A stretch of 39,875 bases of DNA, from contig JAEZZE010000305.1 of the NCBI GenBank assembly GCA_023418755.1, positions 1-39,875 on the forward strand, written 5' to 3'. The translations under genes and the position numbers were made by a program. This document shows, piece by piece, positions 24,966 to 31,561 of this stretch (its first letter is position 1; each line of letters begins with the position of its first letter). The notes under the pieces are model-generated. The model did not search any database. It saw nothing but the letters and a program-made list of their open reading frames with translations, and was not told where the DNA came from. This stretch comes from Bacillota bacterium (GTDB lineage Bacteria; Bacillota; Bacilli; Paenibacillales; Paenibacillaceae).

Positions 24966-26107
24966 AGCAGCTTCAGTCCGTATACGAAGGCGATGTCCCC
25001 CAGCCGTCCCCAATAGGCAGCTATAAGCCCGGGGACGTCGTATTTTTGTTGAAGGATTTAAGCGACGTCGAGCTGGAGCGCGGCACGGAGGACCGGGAAG
25101 AGGCGATCCAATCCGGGACGCATTATTCGGAGATGCTGCCGATCGAGTATCGGCCGTCGGACGAGTACATCCGGCTGTACCGGGAGACGCTGCTCGAGAC
25201 CGCGGGCAAGGTCGCGGAGGCGGTCGCCGCCGTATCGGAGCAGATCGTCGCGAAGCGCGGAGCTAACGTCGTGCTCGCGTCCTTGGCGCGGGCGGGCACG
25301 CCGATCGGAGTGCTCATCAAGCGATATCTGCAAACCTATCACGGGCTGGATGCGCCTCATTACAGCATCTCGATCATCAGAGGCAAAGGAATCGACGAGA
25401 ACGCCTTGAAATATATGCTGCGCCGCCATCCGGACGGGGACATTCAATTCGTCGACGGCTGGACGGGCAAGGGCGCCATTCGCAAAGTGCTGATCGAAGC
25501 CTGCGGCAGCTTCTACGAACGCTATGGCGTCCGACTGAGCGACAATCTCGCCGTGCTGGCCGATCCCGGCTGCTGCTCCGCCACGTTCGGCACGCGGGAG
25601 GATTTCCTCATTCCGAGCGCTTGCCTGAATTCGACCGTGTCCGGCCTCGTCAGCCGAACCGTTCTGCGAGACGACTTGATCGGACCGGAAGACTTCCACG
25701 GGGCGAAATACTACCGGGAGCTGGCGGCGGACGACCTGTCCAACGAATACGTCGATACGATCGAAGCTCATTTCGAATCGGTCCGGGAAGCGGCCAGGGA
25801 GAAAGCCGAACGGCTGTTGGCCGGGACCGGGGATCCCGTCACTTGGCAGGGGGAACGGGATATTCGGGCTATTCAGCGGGATTACGGCATCGACGACATC
25901 AATTTGGTGAAGCCCGGAGTCGGGGAGACGACCCGCGTGCTGCTGCGCAGAGTACCGTGGAAAATTCTCGTGGACGACGCAAGCAACCCCAATCTCGCTC
26001 CGATTCTGCTGCTGGCGGCGGATCGCGGCGTTCCCGTCGAGGAATACCCCGAGCTGGCTTATTCCTGCTGCGGGATCATTAAGCCGCTCAGGGGGGACCC
26101 CGCATGA
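24962..26107 (+). CDS. PRTase-PELOTA domain protein ('cysteine protease StiP' family)
   Basis: The protein is 381 aa. ATG 24962 follows GGAGGGAAGGGGA and overlaps the previous stop by 4 bp (ATGA). The N-terminal ~270 residues match the family named StiP in databases, now regarded as a second phosphoribosyltransferase type: VVLASLARAGTPIGVLIKR, HYSISIIRGKGID, and FVDGWTGKGAIRKVL (~161-175), a PRPP-loop-like segment. The C-terminal ~100 residues (VKPGVGETTRVLLRRVPWKI onward) resemble the PELOTA-type RNA-binding domain (ribosomal L7Ae/L30e fold). A link to RNA or ribosomes is therefore possible. The protease label is not supported by any visible Cys/His dyad. Confidence 0.88.
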   Translation: MKQLQSVYEGDVPQPSPIGSYKPGDVVFLLKDLSDVELERGTEDREEAIQSGTHYSEMLPIEYRPSDEYIRLYRETLLETAGKVAEAVAAVSEQIVAKRGANVVLASLARAGTPIGVLIKRYLQTYHGLDAPHYSISIIRGKGIDENALKYMLRRHPDGDIQFVDGWTGKGAIRKVLIEACGSFYERYGVRLSDNLAVLADPGCCSATFGTREDFLIPSACLNSTVSGLVSRTVLRDDLIGPEDFHGAKYYRELAADDLSNEYVDTIEAHFESVREAAREKAERLLAGTGDPVTWQGERDIRAIQRDYGIDDINLVKPGVGETTRVLLRRVPWKILVDDASNPNLAPILLLAADRGVPVEEYPELAYSCCGIIKPLRGDPA

Positions 26108-26928
26108 TCTTCGCCTGCGATTTGGATCAGACGCTGATCTACTCCCGCCGCTCGATGGGATCCGTCGAGGAAAGCGAGCTCGTTCCCGTCGAGAAGTACG
26201 AAGGGGATGACTTGAGCTTCATGACCCGTACCGCCTATTCGCGGCTTCGCGAGCTGAGCCGGGAGATCGACTTCGTGCCGACGACGACCCGAATTTACGA
26301 GCAATACGAAAGAATTCACGGACTGACGGACGGAATCCGCATTCGCTACGCGATCGTCAGCAACGGAGGCCGGGTGCTGGTCGACGGCCGGACGGACGCG
26401 GGGTGGGACGGCATGATCCGGGAAGCCGTGCGCTCCGGGGCGGCTCCGGGAGCGGAAGCGAAGGCGCTGTTCGATCGGATGGCGGGCGACGGTTGGGTGC
26501 TGAAGGAGCGGTACTGCGACGGGCTGTTCTACGCCATTGTCGTGGACAGGGAACGCATTCCCCGCGGCTGGATGGAAGAGCTTGCGGGCGAACTGGCCGC
26601 AATGGGCTGGAATTGCTCGCTGCAAGGGCGCAAGGTGTACCTGGTTCCCGATCCGGTCAGCAAGGGCGCAGCCGTCCGTTACGTGAAGGAGCTCGCGGGC
26701 GCATCGTTCGTGTTCGCGGCCGGAGACAGCTTGCTCGACGAGAGCATGCTGAGGATCGCGGACGCGGCAATGGCTCCCGGGCACGGCGAGCTGTTCCGGA
26801 ATTACGGGGGCGCGGGCGGGAGCGGGAGCGGGAGTATCCGCTTCGCCGGCCGATCCGGAATTTTGGCTTCGGAAGACATTTTGAACGCCGCGGCGAATGG
26901 CCGCCTGGAAACGAGGCATACGGGATGA
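26104..26928 (+). CDS. HAD-superfamily phosphatase of the Ter module
   Basis: The protein is 274 aa from ATG 26104, overlapping the upstream stop by 4 bp. HAD motif I is CDLDQTL with nucleophile D6 and acid D8. Motif II Thr is in VPTTTRIYEQY. A Lys in the VYLVPDPVSKGAAVRYV segment is motif III, and AAGDSLLDESML supplies motif IV acids. The cap region is of the type II/Cof-like class. It probably dephosphorylates a phosphorylated intermediate made by the two PRTases. The C-terminus is rich in Gly and Ser (AGGSGSGSI) and probably flexible. Confidence 0.9.
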   Translation: MIFACDLDQTLIYSRRSMGSVEESELVPVEKYEGDDLSFMTRTAYSRLRELSREIDFVPTTTRIYEQYERIHGLTDGIRIRYAIVSNGGRVLVDGRTDAGWDGMIREAVRSGAAPGAEAKALFDRMAGDGWVLKERYCDGLFYAIVVDRERIPRGWMEELAGELAAMGWNCSLQGRKVYLVPDPVSKGAAVRYVKELAGASFVFAAGDSLLDESMLRIADAAMAPGHGELFRNYGGAGGSGSGSIRFAGRSGILASEDILNAAANGRLETRHTG

Positions 26929-27947
26929 CGAACATTTATTTCAACCGATGGTTCTCCTCGGTCTATCATTATATCAATATGATCCGCGACAATCCGGACG
27001 GCAGAAGCTTCGTCTTCTACGGGACGCATCCCGATCCTGGCCATCTATCCTTGCAAGCCTGCGACCATGCGGAGCAGGAGCCGACGCTTCACGGCGCCGA
27101 GTACGTCGAATACGCGCTCGATTTCTGCAGACGCAACGACATCGGCGTCTTCATCCCCCGGCTTAAAATGCTGGAGATCGCGAGAGAGGCCGGCCGCTTC
27201 GACGAAATCGGCACGAAGGTGATGGTTTGCCGCGATATCGCGCTGCTCGAATGCTTGATGGAGAAGGACCGGTTCTACGAAAGCTTGGCCGGGACCGGCG
27301 TCGTGCCGCTTCCGGAATATGAGGTCGCCGAGACGGCGGAGCAGTTCAAAGCGGCGTACGAGAAGCTGAAGTCGGGCGGCCATCGCGTATGCTTCAAGCC
27401 GACGAACGCGGAAGGCGGCATGGGCTTCAGAATCATCGACGACGGCCGGAGCGAGGAGGATAAGCTGAACGACCTGTACGGCTGGGTGAGCGCGGCGATT
27501 CCTTTCGAGGAGGCGTATCGAACGCTGTCGTCCGTGGAGCGGTTCCCGAAATTGATGGTGATGGAGCTGCTGCCGGACGAGGAGGTCAGCATCGATTGTC
27601 TGGCGGACGCGGAAGGCCGTCTGGTCGCCGCCGTCCCTCGCCGTAAATCGTCGGGCCGAATCTACCTGCTGGAGGATAAGCCGGAGCTGCTGGAGATCGC
27701 TTCGCGCGTGGCGGAGCGCTGCCGGATTCCGTTCGTCTACAACATCCAGGTCAAGTACAACGGCGGCGTGCCGAAGCTGCTCGAGATCAATCCGCGAATG
27801 TCGGGCGGACTGTACATTACGTGCCTGAGCGGAGTGAACATGCCGTACTTGGCGGTCAAGGCGCTTCTCGGAGAACCCTTCGAACGGCCGGTGCCGCGAT
27901 TCGGCGTTAAAGCGAGCTATCTCGAGCTTCCCGTCCTGATGAAATAA
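26925..27947 (+). CDS. ATP-grasp ligase of the Ter module
   Basis: The protein is 340 aa from ATG 26925, with a 4-bp overlap to the HAD gene. The frame is open further upstream within the HAD gene, but that part is its shadow. The ATP-grasp fold is visible: HRVCFKPTNAEGGMGFRIID as the first nucleotide-binding strand and loop, LMVMELLPDEEVSIDCLAD as the central region, and LLEINPRMSGGLYITCL with the metal-binding Glu/Asn. The enzyme would form an amide or ester bond using ATP. It is the last gene of the coupled run, so it may add a carboxylate or amino group to the nucleoside-like product (inference). Confidence 0.92.
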   Translation: MTNIYFNRWFSSVYHYINMIRDNPDGRSFVFYGTHPDPGHLSLQACDHAEQEPTLHGAEYVEYALDFCRRNDIGVFIPRLKMLEIAREAGRFDEIGTKVMVCRDIALLECLMEKDRFYESLAGTGVVPLPEYEVAETAEQFKAAYEKLKSGGHRVCFKPTNAEGGMGFRIIDDGRSEEDKLNDLYGWVSAAIPFEEAYRTLSSVERFPKLMVMELLPDEEVSIDCLADAEGRLVAAVPRRKSSGRIYLLEDKPELLEIASRVAERCRIPFVYNIQVKYNGGVPKLLEINPRMSGGLYITCLSGVNMPYLAVKALLGEPFERPVPRFGVKASYLELPVLMK

Positions 27948-27974
27948 GGCAGGCCTCGGGCTTGCGATAAAAAA

Positions 27975-28003
27975 TTGACGAGCGCTGCCGAAAGCCATAA
28001 ACT
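27975..28003 (+). promoter_or_regulatory. Internal promoter for xpaC-like/telA genes
   Basis: TTGACG (27975-27980) and TAAACT (27998-28003) are 17 bp apart, 62 nt before the next start. It would let the last two genes be expressed apart from the enzyme module. Confidence 0.6.
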
Positions 28004-28065
28004 AAAGTCAAGAGTTAACCGTTTACGCCAGTCGGATTCGGTTGGATAGACAGGAGGCAACGGAC

Positions 28066-28803
28066 TTGCTTCGTTCGAAATGGGGACTAGCGTCCATCAT
28101 CATCGGTTATGCGGCAGGATATATTTCGACTTTTTTCGTTCATGACGCGATCGCGCTCGTGTTTCCGATTCTGGGAACGATGCTCGCTTCGGTTATTCGC
28201 AACGCCGAGCTCAAAGTGGCCAAGCTGGCCGCCGAGAGGGACGCGGCGAATGCCGCGGCGGCGGCTGCTGCGGGCGGCCCCCAGCAGTCCCAGCGGATTC
28301 CGCCGGCACAATCGTACGGCGGCGGCTCCGGAGCGCAAGCGTCGGCAGGCTTCTCGGATGCGGCGCAGCGGCAGGCGGCTCCGGAACCGAAGGCTTCCGA
28401 GCTCGGACCGGAGTGGGATTCCATCCTCGAATATATCGGCACGATCGAGGACATGGTGCTGCTCGAAGGGAAGAAGGACAATCTCGATAACGAGATCGTG
28501 CAGCGCACTTTGTCTCTTCTCGTTCGCTTGAACCGCGTCATTCCGCAATTGGTCGCTTTCAACAACGGGGACATCAACCACAAAATCCAGCGGCTCGTGC
28601 TTAAGGACCTGAACGGGGCGATCACGCCTTTCCTGCATCTGAGCGGAGAAGCGAAGCGGCAGAACCGCAGATTGCTTCTCAACAGCATTCGGGACATCGA
28701 CAACCAGATTACGACCTATACGAGCTTCATCGAGCAGAAGGACCTTATGGAGTTGAAAAACAAGGCCGAGCTCATTCATCAGCGCTACGGCGCCGGCAAC
28801 TAG
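28066..28803 (+). CDS. XpaC-like membrane protein paired with TelA
   Basis: TTG 28066 is 8 nt after AGGAGG (28052-28057) and gives 245 aa; an in-frame TTG at 28042 would lie ahead of the ribosome-binding site. Residues ~6-42 contain two hydrophobic segments (GLASIIIGYAAGYISTFFV and ALVFPILGTMLASVI). They are followed by a long Ala/Gly/Gln/Pro-rich linker and a helical C-terminal half (~120-245) of alternating charged residues. The layout and position before telA resemble B. subtilis xpaC-yaaN, though sequence recognition is only moderate. It is probably a membrane partner of TelA. Database names about bromo-chloro-indolyl phosphate hydrolysis for XpaC should not be read as a known activity. 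Confidence 0.6.
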   Translation: MLRSKWGLASIIIGYAAGYISTFFVHDAIALVFPILGTMLASVIRNAELKVAKLAAERDAANAAAAAAAGGPQQSQRIPPAQSYGGGSGAQASAGFSDAAQRQAAPEPKASELGPEWDSILEYIGTIEDMVLLEGKKDNLDNEIVQRTLSLLVRLNRVIPQLVAFNNGDINHKIQRLVLKDLNGAITPFLHLSGEAKRQNRRLLLNSIRDIDNQITTYTSFIEQKDLMELKNKAELIHQRYGAGN

Positions 28804-28851
28804 CAGCGCGAGTTCTGAAACAATTTTAATAATCGATGGGGGGACTTATGC

Positions 28852-29952
28852 ATGAGTACGCCAGCCATACTGCTTAAAGATTCGGACGCCGCAAGGGTCC
28901 AGCAAGAAGCGCAAGCCACGATTCAGCGCATTTCGTCGGCCGATACCGCCCAACTCGATTCCTTGATGGACGAGGTAGGCCGCATGGGCCAGAAGACGAT
29001 GGAGAAAGCCGGGGCCAACCTGACTTTGCTGGAGCGTCCTCTCAACGACCTGCTCAGCGGCAAGCGTTCGGAGATCGCCGGAAACATCATGAAGCTTCGC
29101 AACGAAGTCGACGATCTGAACCGGGCGAAGGATCTGTCCATCTTCCAACGCATTCTGCGCAAGACGCCGATGAAGAATTACATCATGAAGTACCAATCGG
29201 TGCGGACGAACGTCCAGGCGATCATCTCCGCGCTGCGCAACGGCAAGGATACCCTCGAAGAGAACATTGTGCACATGCGCAACCTGAAGCAAATGTGCAT
29301 TCAGGAAATGTACAACGTCCAGCAGCGCATCGAGCTGGGCAATCAGCTGAAGACGCTGTTCGAGCAGGAGTTGGCCAAGCCGGAGAACGAAAGCCGCAAG
29401 TCGCAGCTCGAGAAGGGCCTGCGCAAGGTCGTGACGCGCATTCAGGCGCTGACCGAGATGATCATGCTGTACCAGCAGGCGATCGCCGGCTCGGACATTA
29501 TTAACGACAACAACGACAAGCTGATCGATTCCGTCGACGCGACGATCGACAAGACGCAGCATCTGATTACCGTGTCCGCGATGATCGCGACCGCGCTCGA
29601 GGATCAGATGAAGGTTATCGACGCCGTGAACGCGACGAACGATATGCTAGGCAAGCAATTCGCGGAGAACGCGCGGATGCTCAACGAGACGACGCAGAAG
29701 ACGACGCAGGCGATGACGAAGTCGGCAATGTCGATGGAGCAGATCAATCAGGCGATGAACGATCTGACTTCGGCGATCAACCGGTGCGAGGAATCCAACC
29801 GGACGATTATCGCCTCCGCGACCGAACAGACGTCCCGCCTGCAGGAGATCAACAAGCAGATGGGCCAGCGTCTCGGCTTGCAACCCGCGGCCGGATCGTC
29901 GCCGCAAGCGGCCATTCCGGAGCCTGCCGCCGTTACCAGCTTGCTCGATTAA
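28852..29952 (+). CDS. TelA/KlaA-family toxic anion resistance protein
   Basis: The protein is 366 aa from ATG 28852, after GGGGGGAC. It is almost entirely alpha-helical and rich in Gln, Lys and Glu, with the family landmarks DLNRAKDLSIFQRILRKTP and NYIMKYQSVRTNVQAIISAL in the first half. ALTEMIMLYQQAIAGSDIIN lies in the middle, and MIATALEDQMKVIDAVNATN in the second half. There is no signal peptide or membrane helix. TelA proteins contribute to tellurite and envelope-stress resistance, but the mechanism is unknown. A long hairpin terminator follows. Confidence 0.93.
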   Translation: MSTPAILLKDSDAARVQQEAQATIQRISSADTAQLDSLMDEVGRMGQKTMEKAGANLTLLERPLNDLLSGKRSEIAGNIMKLRNEVDDLNRAKDLSIFQRILRKTPMKNYIMKYQSVRTNVQAIISALRNGKDTLEENIVHMRNLKQMCIQEMYNVQQRIELGNQLKTLFEQELAKPENESRKSQLEKGLRKVVTRIQALTEMIMLYQQAIAGSDIINDNNDKLIDSVDATIDKTQHLITVSAMIATALEDQMKVIDAVNATNDMLGKQFAENARMLNETTQKTTQAMTKSAMSMEQINQAMNDLTSAINRCEESNRTIIASATEQTSRLQEINKQMGQRLGLQPAAGSSPQAAIPEPAAVTSLLD

Positions 29953-29958
29953 GGCCTA

Positions 29959-30016
29959 GAAAAGGGATTATCCCACAAGACATCCGAAAGCCAGTCTTAG
30001 GGGATAGTCCCTTTTC
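29959..30016 (+). terminator. Long hairpin terminator after telA
   Basis: GAAAAGGGA-TTATCCC-ACAAGAC (29959-29981) pairs with GTCTTAGGGGATAGTCCC (from 29994) and the TTTTC at its end, a ~20-bp stem with few mismatches. It ends the ter cluster and may act in both directions. Confidence 0.8.
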
Positions 30017-30073
30017 CAACGATTCAGGCCAGAAAGTATAATTTCCGCTATTCTTATCCGAATCGTCTCCGAC

Positions 30074-30113
30074 AAAACGCTTTCTTCGTCCTAAGGATGC
30101 CGAAGGCGTTTTT
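30074..30113 (+). terminator. Second hairpin with T-run
   Basis: AAAACGCTTTC (30074-30084) pairs with GAAGGCGTTTT (30102-30112) through one G-T pair, and a T follows the pairing. The word GGCGTTTTTGCTTGT recurs at 31252-31267 ahead of a small frame, suggesting it was copied within this decayed stretch. Confidence 0.6.
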
Positions 30114-30156
30114 GCTTGTAGGTTAGAAACTATAAAATTTCTGGTTGACGGAGTGA

Positions 30157-30303
30157 AATAGACTTGTGTGGCGAAGCTACAGGGGGGAGCCGACGGGCGA
30201 GACGCTGGTCTGGAGCTGGCAGGACGGTCGGCTCGAGACGACCGTACCTTCTCTCGATATCCACGGCATCCTCGTTATCTGCGACACGGCAGGGGAGCGC
30301 TGA
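30157..30303 (+). pseudogene. Relic of a protein C-terminus, possibly a glycoside hydrolase
   Basis: One frame between a stop at 30154 and TGA at 30301-30303 reads ...VWRSYRGEPTGETLVWSW then QDGRLETTVPSLDIHGILVI. A final beta-strand of the form 'V-P-x-L-x-I-H-x-I-L-V-I' is common at the very end of large glycoside hydrolases and similar proteins. Nothing upstream continues it, so I read it as a scrap left by deletion. The family assignment is uncertain. Confidence 0.3.
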
Positions 30304-30345
30304 GACTGAGCGGCAGGCTTGGATGAATACGCGGATGAACTTTTT

Positions 30346-30390
30346 AAGACGCCTTTGCAGACGCTCTGAAGCGGGCCGCAAAGGCGTCTT
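30346..30390. repeat. 13-bp perfect inverted repeat
   Basis: AAGACGCCTTTGC (30346-30358) and its exact complement (30378-30390) flank a 19-nt loop. The flanks (TTTTT before it, TGGCG after it) do not form a proper terminator tail in either direction. It may be a decayed terminator of the relic at 30157. Confidence 0.6.
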
Positions 30391-30462
30391 TGGCGAGGAA
30401 TCGGGCATGTGTGTAGCCCCTATTTTGGAAAATTTGTTAAAGAAAGTAAGTGGAAGGGTGGC

Positions 30463-30510
30463 GTACTAAAGCGGATATTTCAAGAGCACTGGCCAGAGCG
30501 ATTTGGCATG
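30463..30510 (+). pseudogene. Possible scrap of IS91-type transposase N-terminus
   Basis: The frame reads VLKRIFQEHWPERFGM. IS91-family transposases often open with a similar 'LRxIFxEHW' segment ahead of a zinc-binding domain. No zinc-finger Cys pattern follows in any frame I checked, so at most a short degraded piece remains. Confidence 0.25.
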
Positions 30511-30775
30511 CCCAATGTGGAATGCGGATGCAGAGAACCGGTGCCGGAGTTTGTCGTTCTCTGCCTCTTTTGCCGGTATCCCGTTCAATCAGGATGGTCG
30601 TACGCCTCCCGTGAGATCGACCATGGTATATTCCCCGTTCGTCCTTATCCCCCAACTCAGAAACTTGATTATTAGCGTTTATCGATATGCTATCCCGTTT
30701 CATTCAGTTGATCATCCTCACGGCTGTAAATTAGCGCTCAGCAGCTTGCAACTGGACGTGACCCCCAACTGACTC

Positions 30776-30916
30776 GAAGGGATATCGGTAAAAGGGGAGA
30801 TAGCGGAAGGCAGCGGGAGCGTGAACTGACCGGAAGGGATAGCGGCAAAAGGAGAGATAGCGGAAGGCAGCGGGAGAGTGAACTGACCGGAAGGGATAGC
30901 GACAAAAGAAGGGAAT
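30776..30916. repeat. 57-bp tandem repeat, ~2.5 copies
   Basis: Copies begin with GAAGGGAT at 30776, 30833 and 30890. The first two full copies differ at only four positions, and the third is cut after ~27 bp. Each unit itself contains GATAGCGG-type words twice. Because 57 is divisible by three, minus-strand frames run through it, but no protein family is recognisable. It resembles the short purine-rich intergenic repeats of Paenibacillaceae genomes. Confidence 0.85.
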
Positions 30917-30984
30917 GGGGAATCGACCAGCACATTCCGAAAAGCCAACTTCTCTCATCCAATCGATTTGCGTCGCCAACTCCG

Positions 30985-31219
30985 TCATCTAATGATGTCG
31001 TACTTGCCCGGAACAACGAAATTCGTATAATCGTCCAGCACGTAGTTGACGTTGGCAAACCCCAACCCCTCAAGTCGCGACTTCGCGATGTCCAACATTT
31101 CCGGGGGAATCGGAGCCTGCCTCCGCGATAGAGACCGAAACTCCGTAGAAATCACCGAAGCAGGGGATCAGCTATCTTCTTTGACGATTGTATTCGCGCG
31201 AAACTTCATCGAATTTGCC
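30985..31219 (-). pseudogene. Decayed class I SAM-dependent methyltransferase
   Basis: Minus-strand pieces line up in order with one methyltransferase. GKFDEVSREYNRQRR (31219-31175) is followed by an in-frame TAG (31174-31172). The same frame continues as LIPCFGDFYGVSVSIAEAG to ~31112. After a frame change comes MLDIAKSRLEGLGFANVNY (from ATG 31098), then VLDDYTNFVVPGKYDIIR and a TGA at 30987-30985. 'FD..S..Y...RR.LIPCF.DFY' is the N-terminus and 'MLDIAKSRL' the second strand of this family. The glycine-rich SAM motif between them is missing, as is the C-terminal half. So it is a pseudogene with a nonsense change, a frameshift or deletion, and a truncation. Confidence 0.8.
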
Positions 31220-31356
31220 TGGACGAGGCGCCGATAAGCGTGAAGAATTTCAACGGCGTTTTTGCTTGTCCGCCATCATATTCCTCCCCTCCTCCGGATA
31301 AACTGGGAGTAACGATAACTTTCGACTCACTGACACTTGCGAAGGGGATGAGCGGC

Positions 31357-31455
31357 ATGCTGATGAGCGGGTTGATCGGCTTGGTTATCGTGTTTCTGAT
31401 CGTGGCGGCCAGCAGCGAGAGAACGGAAGCGATTGCCGAGATGATGGAGGACTAG
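31357..31455 (+). CDS. Possible small membrane protein (32 aa)
   Basis: ATG 31357 lies 9 nt after GAAGGGG and encodes MLMSGLIGLVIVFLIVAASS then an acidic tail ERTEAIAEMMED, a single membrane helix with a charged end. A longer frame from GTG 31240 includes an unconvincing N-terminus within the decayed region. I do not recognise a family, and it may be the end of a lost gene. A strong hairpin lies downstream. Confidence 0.4.
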   Translation: MLMSGLIGLVIVFLIVAASSERTEAIAEMMED

Positions 31456-31496
31456 CGCAACCGGACGGGCGCGGCGCCAGCGCGCCGAATATAGAA

Positions 31497-31544
31497 GCAA
31501 GGCCGGCGGACCGTTCCCCTTCCGGGGAGGTCTGCCGGCCTTGC
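31497..31544. terminator. Convergent hairpin terminator
   Basis: GCAAGGCCGGCGGACC (31497-31512) pairs with GGTCTGCCGGCCTTGC (31529-31544) with one mismatch. It sits between the small plus-strand frame and the end of the minus-strand lipoprotein gene. On the minus strand TTCTATATT follows, so it mainly serves that operon. Confidence 0.75.
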
Positions 31545-31561
31545 CGCATATGCGGACCCGC

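Noticed and set aside
26403..26924. N-terminal extension of the ATP-grasp gene
   Set aside because: It lies inside the HAD gene in another frame and reads as Gly/Arg-rich noise; ATG 26925 restores the family-typical start.
30164..30469. 101-residue plus-strand frame
   Set aside because: It runs across a perfect inverted repeat and the better-supported relic in another frame, with no family resemblance or ribosome-binding site.
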